Source of the DNA: Alcaligenes faecalis
GTDB taxonomy: Bacteria; Pseudomonadota; Gammaproteobacteria; Burkholderiales; Burkholderiaceae_B
Assembly (NCBI RefSeq): GCF_009497775.1
Contig: NZ_CP031012.1
Coordinates: 2,480,001-2,544,000 of the forward strand
Direction: 5' to 3'
DNA: 64,000 bases
Part shown: piece by piece, positions 32,418 to 44,352 of the stretch
Position numbering within the stretch: position 1 is the first letter of the stretch
Layout: every line of letters starts with the position of its first letter
Notes under the pieces: model-generated
The model's input: only the letters and a program-made list of their open reading frames with translations
Database searches by the model: none
What the model was told of the DNA's origin: nothing
Made by a program: the position numbers and the translations under genes

Positions 32418-34661
32418 TTACTGGCTTTCCAGGAAGCTCTTCAGTTTGTCGGCACGGCTAGGATGACGCAGTTTGCGCAAAGCCTTGGCTTCTATTTGAC
32501 GAATACGCTCACGCGTTACGTCAAACTGCTTGCCCACCTCTTCCAGAGTCTGGTCGGTGCTCATCTCGATACCGAAACGCATGCGCAGCACTTTGGCTTC
32601 GCGTGGCGTCAGGGAATCCAGGACATCCTTGACCACGTCGCGCATGGAACCGTGCAAAGCGGAATCCGATGGCGAAACAGTGTTGTTGTCCTCGATGAAA
32701 TCGCCCAAGTGGGAATCGTCATCGTCACCGATAGGCGTTTCCATGGAGATAGGCTCTTTGGCGATCTTCAGGATCTTGCGAACCTTGTCCTCGGGCATGT
32801 CCATCTTCTGGGCCAGGGTTGCGGGATCGGGCTCGACGCCGGTTTCCTGCAGGATCTGACGATTGATACGGTTCATCTTGTTGATCGTCTCGATCATGTG
32901 AACCGGAATACGAATCGTGCGGGCCTGGTCAGCGATCGAACGCGTAATAGCCTGACGAATCCACCACGTTGCGTACGTGGAGAATTTGTAGCCGCGACGG
33001 TATTCGAACTTGTCCACTGCCTTCATCAAGCCGATATTGCCTTCCTGAATCAGATCCAGGAACTGCAAGCCACGGTTGGTGTACTTCTTGGCAATGGAGA
33101 TCACCAGACGCAAGTTGGCCTCGGTCATTTCGCGCTTGGCTTTACGTGCCTTGGCTTCGCCCGTGGTCATGCGTTTGTTGACTTCCTTCAGGTCCTTCAA
33201 AGGCAGCACAACGCTGGTTTGCAGGTCGATCAGTTTCTGCTGAACTTCCTGAATTGCCGGAATATGACGTTCCAGAATGGAGCTGTAAGCGTGGCCAGCA
33301 GCCACTTCCTGCACCACCCACTCCAGATTGGTTTCGTTGCCTGGGAAAGCCTTGATGAAGTGTGCACGTGGCATATCAGCACGATCCACACAGATGGTCA
33401 GGATTTCGCGCTCGTGCTGACGCACGATGGCAACCTGCTCACGCATGGTGTCGGCCAGCTTTTCCACCATCTTGGCGGTAAAGCGAATGCCCATGAATTC
33501 GTTCAGGATGGTTTCCTGAGCTTGGACATAGCCTGCGCTCTTGTAGCCTTCGGACTCGAAGGACACGCGCATCTTGTCAAACCACTCGCCAATAATGTCG
33601 AATTTCTTGAGCGACTTGTTGCGCAGGTATTCAATCTGCTTGCTGCTCATGCCGCCGGCTGGACCTTCGTCCTCGTCGTCAGCGGTGACACCGGAACCGG
33701 CGTACTCTTCGCCATCATCGTCGACCAGACCGTCAACCACTTCGTCGATCTGCATGACGCCTTCGCGTACACGCTGAACGTAGGCCAGGATCTCGTTAAC
33801 GGTGGTTGGGCACGCGGCAATCGCCATCACCATGTGCTTCAGACCGTCTTCGATACGCTTGGCGATTTCAATTTCGCCTTCGCGGGTCAGCAGTTCCACC
33901 GAACCCATTTCGCGCATGTACATACGCACAGGGTCAGTCGTGCGACCGAAGTCGGAATCCACGGTAGTCAGAGCGGCTTCAGCTTCGTCCTCGACGTCGT
34001 CGTCGCTGGATGCCATGGGCGCGTTATCGCTCATGAGCAAGGTATCAGCGTCGGGAGCCTGGTCGTAAACCGAAATACCCATGTCACTGAAGGTGCCGAT
34101 AATGCCATCAATGGCTTCGACATCCACCAGATCATCAGGCAGGTGGTCGTTGATTTCACTGTAGGTCAGGTAACCGCGATCCTTGCCCAGCTTGATCAGC
34201 GCCTTGAGGCGATTGCGGCGGGCTTCCTGCTCTTCGGGGCTCAGTTGACCACGTACACCGAATACGTCTTTTTCGGCTTTGGCGCGCTTGGCACCACGCT
34301 TGGCCACCGGCTTGAGATCAGGAATGACCTCTTCTTCGCCCATTTCGTCGTCATCGACAAAGTCAATACCGTCGTTATTGGCATTTTTTGCGGGACGTCC
34401 ACGGCGACCGCCGGTAGCGGCTTTAGCGGCCGTTTTCTTGGCAGCCGCTTTTTTGGCTACCGTTTTTTTCGCAGCAGCCTTTTTAGCGGCTTTCTTGGCA
34501 GGCGCTGCGCCTGGCTCTCCACTTTCGTGAAGTTCATCGAGCTCTACCGAGCTTGATGCCCCTGATTTTGCTGTCGCGGCCAAGGTTTTCTTAGCAGACC
34601 GAGAGACCGTCGTCGAGGTTTTACCAGTCGTTTGAGTCATATTTTCTTCCATAGACGCCAT
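32418..34661 (-). CDS. rpoD: RNA polymerase primary sigma factor RpoD (sigma-70)
   Basis: A 747-residue housekeeping sigma factor. Region 1.1 ([20 protein letters not shown] onward), the acidic non-conserved region, region 2 ([39 protein letters not shown]), and region 4.2 ([38 protein letters not shown]) are intact. Residues about 53-90 are a Lys/Ala-rich tail ([19 protein letters not shown]) resembling histone H1. Starts at 34661, 34652 and 34640 are in frame; the first has an AGGGG site. Last gene of rpsU-dnaG-rpoD. Confidence 0.97.
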   Translation of the reverse strand: MASMEENMTQTTGKTSTTVSRSAKKTLAATAKSGASSSVELDELHESGEPGAAPAKKAAKKAAAKKTVAKKAAAKKTAAKAATGGRRGRPAKNANNDGIDFVDDDEMGEEEVIPDLKPVAKRGAKRAKAEKDVFGVRGQLSPEEQEARRNRLKALIKLGKDRGYLTYSEINDHLPDDLVDVEAIDGIIGTFSDMGISVYDQAPDADTLLMSDNAPMASSDDDVEDEAEAALTTVDSDFGRTTDPVRMYMREMGSVELLTREGEIEIAKRIEDGLKHMVMAIAACPTTVNEILAYVQRVREGVMQIDEVVDGLVDDDGEEYAGSGVTADDEDEGPAGGMSSKQIEYLRNKSLKKFDIIGEWFDKMRVSFESEGYKSAGYVQAQETILNEFMGIRFTAKMVEKLADTMREQVAIVRQHEREILTICVDRADMPRAHFIKAFPGNETNLEWVVQEVAAGHAYSSILERHIPAIQEVQQKLIDLQTSVVLPLKDLKEVNKRMTTGEAKARKAKREMTEANLRLVISIAKKYTNRGLQFLDLIQEGNIGLMKAVDKFEYRRGYKFSTYATWWIRQAITRSIADQARTIRIPVHMIETINKMNRINRQILQETGVEPDPATLAQKMDMPEDKVRKILKIAKEPISMETPIGDDDDSHLGDFIEDNNTVSPSDSALHGSMRDVVKDVLDSLTPREAKVLRMRFGIEMSTDQTLEEVGKQFDVTRERIRQIEAKALRKLRHPSRADKLKSFLESQ

Positions 34662-34899
34662 TTACCCCTGTGGCACTAAATATGTAGCCACCGAGTCGTA
34701 CAGGCAAGAGCCTGATGATGAGCGTGTCCATAACCGGCTTGCTCCTGGGCGTGTTGCGCGAGCGAACCCTAAGTCATTTAATCCCTGGCTCATGGGCTCA
34801 AGGCATAAGGTGGTTCACAATCCGCTAACCCGCCGCATTTGCTCGCGTACCAGTTTTAACCCCCTGGCCGGCCACAAACACAACACATAACCCAATATT
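34662..34899 (-). promoter_or_regulatory. dnaG-rpoD intergenic region, possible internal rpoD promoter
   Basis: The 238 bases between dnaG and rpoD hold no gene. On the minus strand TTGCCT, a 17-base spacer and CATATT lie near 34681-34709, about 20 bases before the rpoD start; rpoD often has its own promoters. The match is weak. Confidence 0.3.
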
Positions 34900-36906
34900 T
34901 TACTTCACTTGCCGAGTATAAGCAGCATTCAACAAAGCAATACGGCGTGTCAATTCTTGATAACGCTGTCGTTGTTCGGGCTCTTGCAAGCCCGTGGCCA
35001 CCAATGCCGACTGCTCTGCCTTGATCGCATCCAGCTCGATGCGATGCAGCGCATCCCGCCATTCGCCTTGGGGATCGGGCAATTCTTCTTCGCCTAGGAG
35101 CTCCGTGGCCAGCGCTTCAAGCACGGGGGCCAGGTCGGACTCGGGGTCCACGGCCTCCAGCAAAGCGCCTGCGTGACGCGCCGAGCTGATATTGCTTAAG
35201 GCAATCAGCTCTTGCACTAAACGTAAGTGGGGACTTTGCGCCAAAATTTCAAGTTGTTGATCGCCCAGCCCGCCCACCAAGGTGGGATGCCCAATGAGCA
35301 AGCGCAGCAAACGCTTGGCCATCGGGGTCACGGCACGGCTGCCACCTACAACAGCGCGCTCGGTCCGTTGGCGATTATTCTTGCCTTTGCCACGAGCGGC
35401 GGCAGGCCGCTCCTGGTATTGTTCGGGCTGCGAATGCCAGTCCGGTTCGTCCTGCCAGCCTTCCATCGGCAGACTGTCGGCAAACGAGCCGTCAAAGCCG
35501 TCCTCAAACGGCTCCATGCCCTCCGAAGATGGCGCAGGCTGCACCGGCACGGGTGGCCGGGCAACCAAACCATCCTGGGCCGGAGGCGTGTCGACAACGG
35601 GCCGACGCGCGGGCTCGACCGTGCTTAGACGTTGTGCCAGCTCGTCCGGCGTCAGCAGCACCATGCGGGCAAATTCATGCTGAATCTGCACTTTCAAGGT
35701 GCTGTCGGCCAGTTCCAGCAGCAAAGGCAAAGCCTCGTGCACGCAGGCCGCGCGGCCTTCGGCCTCGTCCATGCGATGGCGGGCCGCCAGTTCGTCCAGG
35801 AAGAAGCGCGATAAAGCAGCGGCTTCCTGAGCCTGCTCGCGAAACGCGGCAGCACCGTGTTCACGAACAAAAGAATCGGGGTCGTGGTTATCCGCCAGGA
35901 ACATGAAGCGGATGGATACATCGTCACGAACCAGAGGCAAGCAAGTATTCAAGGCACGCCAGGCGGCCTTGCGCCCTGCCCCGTCACCATCAAAGCAGAA
36001 CACCAGCCTGTCGCTGGCGCGCATCAATTTGGTGATGTGGTATTCGGTTGTCGCGGTGCCCAAAGTCGCCACGGCATTGTGCAAGCCATGTTGCGACAGC
36101 GCCACCACGTCCATATAACCTTCAACAATCAGGACAAAGCCTTCTTTGCGTATGCCCTGACGTCCTTCCCACAAGCCGTACAGCTCGTGTCCCTTGGAAA
36201 ACAGCGTGGTTTCCGGCGAGTTCAGGTACTTGGGTTCGCCTTTTTCGATCAGACGGCCACCAAAGCCAATAATATGGCCCTTAGTACTGCGGATCGGAAA
36301 CATGACGCGCGAACGGAAACGGTCGTAGCGACGACCATCTTCGGACTCAATCACCAGGCCGGACTCAACCAGTTGCTTGTCTTCGTACTGCGGAAATACA
36401 GCCGATAGCCCACGTCGCTCCGTGCCTGTCCAGCCTAGGCCGAAACGGGCAGCCGTCTCCCCATCCAGGCCACGACGTTTTAAATAGTCGATAGCAATGG
36501 GAGATTGTTTTAGCTGACGTAAGTAATGCCCCTGTGCCGTCTCAAGAATATGATGCTGGCGCGACAGTTCGTCTTTACGACGGGCATCGGCAGCACGTTG
36601 GCGTGGGGTGCGATCTGCTTCGGGCACAGTCATTCCGACGGAACCAGCTAAGCTGCGTACCGCCTCGGGGAATGAAGCCCCTGTGTGTTCCATCAGGAAC
36701 GAGATAGCCGATCCGTGAGCGCCACAACCGAAGCAATGGTAAAACTGCTTGGTGGGACTGACTGTAAATGAAGGGGATTTTTCGTTGTGAAAAGGGCACA
36801 GGCCAAGCAAGTTGGCCCCGCCTTTACGCAACTGCACATATCGCCCGACGACATCTACGACGTCGACACGGGCGAGCAGTTCCTGAACAAAAGATTCAGG
36901 GATCAA
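34900..36906 (-). CDS. dnaG: DNA primase
   Basis: A 668-residue primase that makes RNA primers for replication. The zinc-binding domain ([32 protein letters not shown]) is followed by the RNA polymerase core ([20 protein letters not shown]), the TOPRIM domain ([31 protein letters not shown]) and a DnaB-binding C-terminus after a proline-rich linker. The start is TTG, overlapping the rpsU stop in the sequence TTGA, so initiation probably depends on ribosomes finishing rpsU. Confidence 0.96.
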   Translation of the reverse strand: MIPESFVQELLARVDVVDVVGRYVQLRKGGANLLGLCPFHNEKSPSFTVSPTKQFYHCFGCGAHGSAISFLMEHTGASFPEAVRSLAGSVGMTVPEADRTPRQRAADARRKDELSRQHHILETAQGHYLRQLKQSPIAIDYLKRRGLDGETAARFGLGWTGTERRGLSAVFPQYEDKQLVESGLVIESEDGRRYDRFRSRVMFPIRSTKGHIIGFGGRLIEKGEPKYLNSPETTLFSKGHELYGLWEGRQGIRKEGFVLIVEGYMDVVALSQHGLHNAVATLGTATTEYHITKLMRASDRLVFCFDGDGAGRKAAWRALNTCLPLVRDDVSIRFMFLADNHDPDSFVREHGAAAFREQAQEAAALSRFFLDELAARHRMDEAEGRAACVHEALPLLLELADSTLKVQIQHEFARMVLLTPDELAQRLSTVEPARRPVVDTPPAQDGLVARPPVPVQPAPSSEGMEPFEDGFDGSFADSLPMEGWQDEPDWHSQPEQYQERPAAARGKGKNNRQRTERAVVGGSRAVTPMAKRLLRLLIGHPTLVGGLGDQQLEILAQSPHLRLVQELIALSNISSARHAGALLEAVDPESDLAPVLEALATELLGEEELPDPQGEWRDALHRIELDAIKAEQSALVATGLQEPEQRQRYQELTRRIALLNAAYTRQVK

Positions 36907-37115
36907 TACAAGCGTGGAGGCAGTTGCTGGCTGCGGATGCGTTTGTAGTGACGCTTCACGGCGGCAGCGTGCTTGCGCTTGCGCTCAGCCGTTGGCTTTT
37001 CGTAGAATTCGCGCGAACGCAGCTCGGTCAACAGACCGGTTTTTTCAATAGTGCGTTTGAAGCGGCGCAGAGCAACTTCAAAGGGTTCGTTTTCTTTCAG
37101 GCGAACAATGGACAT
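36903..37115 (-). CDS. rpsU: 30S ribosomal protein S21
   Basis: A 70-residue basic protein: [40 protein letters not shown], then [15 protein letters not shown]21 helps base pairing of mRNA with 16S rRNA at initiation. The ATG at 37115 fits the family; an upstream in-frame start at 37196 is not needed. It heads the rpsU-dnaG-rpoD operon and overlaps the dnaG start. Confidence 0.96.
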   Translation of the reverse strand: MSIVRLKENEPFEVALRRFKRTIEKTGLLTELRSREFYEKPTAERKRKHAAAVKRHYKRIRSQQLPPRLY

Positions 37116-37237
37116 GTAATCCCTGACCTTTGTAAAAAGAGTTAGCGTAACAGATAGCCCAATATGGTAGCACGATTGCAGGCATACACCAAGCAAGGCG
37201 CAATTAGGCTATCCACCAATTATCTGAATGCCAGCGA

Positions 37238-37783
37238 TCAAGCCTGGCCAGTACCCTTACGGATCCAGGCGTCCAGCTGATGAGGGCGAATGCTATCGTA
37301 GTCCTCAAAAGGCTGATGAATCCAGGGATTTGTGGGCAACTTGGACACGTAGTAGTCTGGGTCGACCTGGGCGTGGCCTTTCCACCACAAAACGGCGGTT
37401 TTCAGCTCGGTGATCGCGGGAAACTGCGCACGCAAGTGATCGCGTACACGCATAAAAGTCTTGCCCGTATCGACCATATCATCGACCAGCAGCACATTGC
37501 CATCCAGGGTGCCACGGGTAATGGTGATGTATTGCGCAATATCCAGATCGCCCTGTTCGGTACCGGCGGCTTCGCGATAGCTGCTGGTGGCCAAAATACC
37601 CAGGGGTACATCATAGATGCGCGAAATAACGTCTCCCACTCTCATGCCGCCTCGGGCCAGGCAAACAATTTTGTCGAATTTCCAGCCTGATTCGTGAATG
37701 CTCAGGGCCAATTGCTCAATCAGGCGATTGTATTGTTCCCAGGAAACCCATTCATCAGTATCGCTATTTGGGGGCAGACTCAT
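37238..37783 (-). CDS. Purine phosphoribosyltransferase-like protein
   Basis: A 181-residue type I phosphoribosyltransferase with the PRPP loop VLLVDDMVDTGKTFMRV and the early CLARGGMRVGDVISR. Such proteins salvage xanthine, hypoxanthine or guanine, though the exact base cannot be assigned. The ATG 37783 is chosen over a longer in-frame start at 37870 that would run through hairpins. It lies downstream of purA on the same strand, which suits a purine salvage role. Confidence 0.8.
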   Translation of the reverse strand: MSLPPNSDTDEWVSWEQYNRLIEQLALSIHESGWKFDKIVCLARGGMRVGDVISRIYDVPLGILATSSYREAAGTEQGDLDIAQYITITRGTLDGNVLLVDDMVDTGKTFMRVRDHLRAQFPAITELKTAVLWWKGHAQVDPDYYVSKLPTNPWIHQPFEDYDSIRPHQLDAWIRKGTGQA

Positions 37784-37870
37784 ATGTATTCCAGATATAA
37801 ATGCACTAGCTGCGCTTTGGTACCTGCAAAACAAGAGTCTGGTAGGCCAACGCAGCGTCCAGAACGACAA

Positions 37871-37912
37871 AGCGGCCCTTCAGGCCGCTCTGTACGCACC
37901 GTACAACGGTGC
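37871..37912 (-). terminator. Tandem hairpins between purA and the phosphoribosyltransferase gene
   Basis: Two perfect 7-base stems lie in a row: AGCGGCC-CTTCA-GGCCGCT (37871-37889) and GCACCGT-ACA-ACGGTGC (37896-37912). On the minus strand they follow purA by about 26 bases, with only a weak T tract after them (TTGTCGTTC). They may attenuate or stabilise the transcript rather than end it. Confidence 0.4.
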
Positions 37913-37937
37913 AAGGCATTATACCGCGATAAATCGC

Positions 37938-40465
<2,528 letters not shown>

Positions 40466-40508
40466 ACTCGTGCCTCGGACTACTTATAAACGAAAGTTCC
40501 AGCCAAAC

Positions 40509-40545
40509 AAAAAGCGACTTGGGGCCTGTAAGCCGCCTAAGTCGC
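40509..40545 (-). terminator. Intrinsic terminator between hflC and hisZ
   Basis: On the minus strand GCGACTT...AAGTCGC (40545-40514) makes a long interrupted stem with an inner GGC/GCC pair, followed by TTTTT at 40513-40509. It splits the hfl genes from hisZ-purA. Confidence 0.65.
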
Positions 40546-40635
40546 ATGCGAAGTGGTGTTAGTAACTTACACGCTAGTATAAACGATCAGGGCCGCGGGT
40601 GGAACACCCAACGGCCCTAAGTTCTCTAGCGGGGA

Positions 40636-41523
40636 TCAGTTCGCAGGTGCTGCGGGTGATCCTTGCTTGCCCCAATACTTGAAGAAATCAGAGTCAGGGC
40701 TGATGACCAGTGTATCGGTCTGTTTGCTGAAAGCACTGCGGTAGGCTTCCAGGCTGCGGTAGAAACGGTAGAACTCGGGGTTCTTGCCATAGCTATCGGA
40801 GTAAATGGCGGCGGCTTCACCATCACCCTGACCACGAATGGCCTGGGCCTGAGCGTAAGCGTCGGCCAGCAACTCTTCACGCTGACGTTCGGCTTCGGCA
40901 CGGATACGCTCACTTTCAGCAGCACCGGTTGCACGCAAACGGTTGGCTTCTTGTGTACGTTCGGCTTCCATACGACGGTAAACCGATTCCGAAATCTCGG
41001 GAGCGAAGTCGATACGACGCAAACGCACGTCAATCACTTCCACACCCAAAGGACGGGCACGCGCTTCAACAGCGGTCAGCACTTCGCGCATGATGGCATC
41101 ACGCTCGGTAGAAACCACTTCTTTCACCGTGCGTACGTTCACCGAGGCGTTCAGGGCGTCACGAATCTGGGCCTGCAATCGTTCCACAGCACCACGGTCC
41201 GTTGCGCCAAACGTCACGTAAAACAGGCGCGGATCGGAAATACGCCATTTGACGTAGGAGTCGATCAGCAGGTTTTTCTTTTCAGCCGTCTGAATACGCT
41301 CGGGATCCTTGGTTTCAATCGTCTGCAGACGCTTGTCCAGGAACACCACATTTTCAAAGGGTGGCGGCAGTTTGAAGTACAGGCCGGGGGTAGTAATGGT
41401 ACCGCGCACTTCACCCAGGGCAAAAACCAGAGCCGCATCGCGCTCACGCACGATAAATACGGAAGACAGCAGCAAACCGACAATTACCGCCAGGGCCACC
41501 AGAGCAGGAAATAAACGTTGCAT
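40636..41523 (-). CDS. hflC: FtsH protease modulator HflC
   Basis: A 295-residue SPFH/prohibitin-family membrane protein. One N-terminal membrane segment (LFPALVALAVIVGLLLSSVF) precedes the band 7 domain (IVRERDAALVFALGEVRGTI) and a long coiled coil (ERTQEANRLRATGAAESERI). With HflK it forms a large periplasmic cage around the FtsH protease. It starts 9 bases after hflK. Confidence 0.95.
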   Translation of the reverse strand: MQRLFPALVALAVIVGLLLSSVFIVRERDAALVFALGEVRGTITTPGLYFKLPPPFENVVFLDKRLQTIETKDPERIQTAEKKNLLIDSYVKWRISDPRLFYVTFGATDRGAVERLQAQIRDALNASVNVRTVKEVVSTERDAIMREVLTAVEARARPLGVEVIDVRLRRIDFAPEISESVYRRMEAERTQEANRLRATGAAESERIRAEAERQREELLADAYAQAQAIRGQGDGEAAAIYSDSYGKNPEFYRFYRSLEAYRSAFSKQTDTLVISPDSDFFKYWGKQGSPAAPAN

Positions 41524-41532
41524 CAAGCTCTC

Positions 41533-42849
41533 CTAGCGTGCGTATGGGGAATAAGGACTGACCAAAGAGCCCAGCGAGGTATCCAGACCGGCTGGATTGG
41601 CTGGCGCAGGCGCTTTAGGTGCCGCAGCCGGAGCTGGACGGCTGATCTGTCCTTGCGAAGCGGCCGAGGCGACAGGAGCGGATGGCTCCATATCGGTACG
41701 GCTGCCCACCTGACGCACGATCTTGTCCAAAGGCAGATAGATCATGTTGTTATCGCTACGGGTATCAACCAGTACCTTGCTGGTGCTCTCCAGGATTTCC
41801 TGAATCGTGGACAGGTACAGACGATCCCGCGTTACACCCGGAGCCTTCACGTACTCGGCCTCGACGCTGCCGAAACGTGCAGTGTCACCCTTGGCATCAC
41901 CGATCACACGAGCCTTGTAACCTTCGGACTCCTGCATCATGCGTGCCACTTGACCAGCGGCTTCGGGCAATACCTTGTTGGCATAAGCCTGACCTTCGTT
42001 GATCTGACGTTCACGGTCCTGGCCGGCCTTGACGGCATCGTCAAAAGCCGCTTGAACCTGCTCGGGCGGCTGCACGTTCTGGATCGCCACGGTACTGATC
42101 TGAATACCAGTACGGTAACGATCCAGAATGGACTGAGCCAGTTGCTGCACGTCCGAGGCAATCTGTGTACGGCCGGAATACAGTACGGAGTCCATAGGCT
42201 GTTTGCCCACAACTTCACGCATGGCGGTTTCTGCCGCCTGACGTACGGATTCGTCCGGATTATTGGTGTTGAACAGGTAGTCCGGCGCACCAGTAGGCAA
42301 CAAGCGATACTGAACCACGTACTGCATATCAACGATGTTTTCGTCGGTTGTCAGCATCAGGGACTCAGGCAGGACTTTATTGCGCGCACTTCCGCGGTAG
42401 CCCACCTCGAAGGTACGCAACTGGGAAATATTGACGGTTTGGTGATCTTCGATGGGAGCGGGCCAACGCCATTGCAGACCGGGATTCAGGGTTTTAGTGT
42501 ACTCGCCAAAACGAGTCACCACGGCAACCTGACCTTCCTGCACGATGGTAAAGCCACTGGCCATCCACAGGCCGACTGCCACCACGCCACCGATAATCAG
42601 CAGCTTGGGCGAGCCCTTAGGGATGGAGGGCCCATTACCGCTACCTGGAGGCATGCCACCAGGAGGGGAACGACGTCCCTTTTTGCCAAATAAAGATCCC
42701 AAGCGACTGTTGAAGTCACGCCATACCTCGTCGAGGTCAGGCGGGCCATCTTGTTTCTCGGGGCGGCGAGGTGGCTCGGAACCGTTTTTGCCACTGTCTC
42801 GTCCCCAACCGGGATCATTGAGATTGAATATTTTATTGTTCAGACGCAT
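41533..42849 (-). CDS. hflK: FtsH protease modulator HflK
   Basis: A 438-residue SPFH protein and partner of HflC. The N-terminus is Gly/Pro-rich (NDPGWGRDSGKNGSEPPRRP), then a membrane segment (LLIIGGVVAVGLWMASGFTI) and the band 7 domain (VQEGQVAVVTRFGEYTKTLN). The C-terminal tail is Ala/Pro-rich. The ATG at 42849 lies inside the end of hflX, overlapping it by 17 bases. Confidence 0.95.
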   Translation of the reverse strand: MRLNNKIFNLNDPGWGRDSGKNGSEPPRRPEKQDGPPDLDEVWRDFNSRLGSLFGKKGRRSPPGGMPPGSGNGPSIPKGSPKLLIIGGVVAVGLWMASGFTIVQEGQVAVVTRFGEYTKTLNPGLQWRWPAPIEDHQTVNISQLRTFEVGYRGSARNKVLPESLMLTTDENIVDMQYVVQYRLLPTGAPDYLFNTNNPDESVRQAAETAMREVVGKQPMDSVLYSGRTQIASDVQQLAQSILDRYRTGIQISTVAIQNVQPPEQVQAAFDDAVKAGQDRERQINEGQAYANKVLPEAAGQVARMMQESEGYKARVIGDAKGDTARFGSVEAEYVKAPGVTRDRLYLSTIQEILESTSKVLVDTRSDNNMIYLPLDKIVRQVGSRTDMEPSAPVASAASQGQISRPAPAAAPKAPAPANPAGLDTSLGSLVSPYSPYAR

Positions 42850-43921
42850 TGTTTTCCGCGAAATGACCTGATTCGACGATTGCTGTACGCAAGCCATCCA
42901 ATCCGATGCGCTCTAAAGCGCTAACAAAGACTCGGGCAATAGTACCATGTTCGTCCCGCTCTACCCGTGGCTCGTAGCCAGCTTGGTCAATTTTGTTATA
43001 GACCAAAATGCGAGGTATTTCATGGGCCCCGATGTCCTCCAGAACCTTATGAACTTCAGCGATTTGTTCATCGCGTTGAGGGTTGGCCGCATCGACCACA
43101 TGCAGCAATAAATCTGCATGGACGGTCTCTTCCAAAGTGGCCCGGAAAGCAGCAATCAAGGTCGGTGGCAATTCACGAATGAAACCCACCGTATCCGAAA
43201 TCACGACCTGCCCTGCCCCTTCAATCCAGATACGACGCGTGGTGGTATCCAAGGTAGCAAATAACTGGTCAGCTGCGTAGGCATCCGCACGGGTCAAGGC
43301 GTTGAACAAGGTGGATTTACCCGTGTTGGTATAGCCCACCAGTGACACCGACAAGGTACCGCTACGAGAACGGGCACGACGCTGGGTGCTGCGCTGACGC
43401 TGCACCTTGGCCAGGCGCTCACGCAAGGTACGGACCTTGTCGCCAATCATCCGGCGGTCCATTTCCAGCTGTGATTCACCTGGACCACGCATGCCGATAC
43501 CACCCTTCTGGCGCTCCAGGTGAGTCCACATACGGGTCAATCGGGAAGTCAGGTGCTGCAACTGAGCCAGCTCGACCTGCAATTTACCTTCGTGACTTTG
43601 CGCACGCAGGGCAAAAATATCCAGAATCAGGGCAACCCGGTCAACCACGCGCAGTTCCAGCTTGCGCTCCAGGTTACGCTGCTGAGCCGGGCTCAAGGCA
43701 TGGTCAAACAGCACCACTTCAGCGCCGGTTGCCTTGGCCAGGGCGACGGCCTCTTCCAGCTTGCCTGTACCGATGTAGTAGGCAGAATCCGGGCGGGAAC
43801 GACGCACGACCATCAGTTCCATAATCTGGGCGCCTGCCCCTTCGGCCAGCATGACGAACTCTTCGGCATGGGCCTTGTAGTCCAGCTCGCCCATATCCAC
43901 ACTAATTACCAGTGCCTTCAA
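42833..43921 (-). CDS. hflX: Ribosome-associated GTPase HflX
   Basis: A 362-residue GTPase that splits stalled 70S ribosomes. An N-terminal HflX domain (KALVISVDMGELDYKAHAEE) and the glycine-rich GGIGMRGPGESQLEMDRR precede the G domain (LVGYTNTGKSTLFNALT, ISDTVGFIRELP, VYNKIDQAG). I choose a TTG at 43921, because GGAG lies six bases before it and it gives the family start; a GTG at 43957 would run into the hairpin after hfq. Confidence 0.93.
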   Translation of the reverse strand: MKALVISVDMGELDYKAHAEEFVMLAEGAGAQIMELMVVRRSRPDSAYYIGTGKLEEAVALAKATGAEVVLFDHALSPAQQRNLERKLELRVVDRVALILDIFALRAQSHEGKLQVELAQLQHLTSRLTRMWTHLERQKGGIGMRGPGESQLEMDRRMIGDKVRTLRERLAKVQRQRSTQRRARSRSGTLSVSLVGYTNTGKSTLFNALTRADAYAADQLFATLDTTTRRIWIEGAGQVVISDTVGFIRELPPTLIAAFRATLEETVHADLLLHVVDAANPQRDEQIAEVHKVLEDIGAHEIPRILVYNKIDQAGYEPRVERDEHGTIARVFVSALERIGLDGLRTAIVESGHFAENNASEQ

Positions 43922-43937
43922 CGCTTGCTCCAGAAAC

Positions 43938-43973
43938 AAAGACCCGCCCGCGGGCACCGCGAGACGGGTCTTT
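43938..43973 (-). terminator. Hairpin between hfq and hflX
   Basis: AAAGACCCG (43938-43946) and CGGGTCTTT (43965-43973) are perfect 9-base arms with a GC-rich 18-base loop. On the minus strand TTTGTTTCTGG follows. It may end part of hfq transcription and lower hflX expression. Confidence 0.6.
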
Positions 43974-43999
43974 CAGAGTACAAAGAACTGGGTGAGGAT

Positions 44000-44236
44000 T
44001 TATTCAGCCTGCTCATCCGCAGCCAAAGTAACGGGGCGTGCAGGAACGACGGTAGAGATCGCGTGCTTATACACCATTTGAGTGACTGTATTGCGCAGCA
44101 GTACGACATACTGATCGAAGGACTCGATCTGACCTTGCAGCTTGATGCCGTTGACCAGGTAGATCGACACAGGGATATGCTCCTTGCGCAGCGCGTTCAA
44201 AAACGGGTCTTGTAGAATTTGCCCTTTATTGCTCAT
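44000..44236 (-). CDS. hfq: RNA chaperone Hfq
   Basis: A 78-residue Sm-like protein: [39 protein letters not shown], and [13 protein letters not shown], which form the Sm1 and Sm2 motifs of the hexameric ring that binds small RNAs and mRNA. The C-terminal tail is short. The ATG has a GGAG site 10 bases upstream. The hflX-hflK-hflC genes follow as usual. Confidence 0.98.
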   Translation of the reverse strand: MSNKGQILQDPFLNALRKEHIPVSIYLVNGIKLQGQIESFDQYVVLLRNTVTQMVYKHAISTVVPARPVTLAADEQAE

Positions 44237-44352
44237 TGGTGAGGCTCCGGTTATGTTGTTTTTCCAGAAATGGAAGCGAATCCCACTACTTTACCGGGTT
44301 TTCCCTGAATCCGCACGTTCCAAACTGGAGATTTTTATCTAATAGGTGTATA

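Noticed and set aside
32349-34556. 735-codon open frame opposite rpoD
   Set aside because: rpoD is intact and clearly the real gene; the antisense frame has no recognisable domain or ribosome site.
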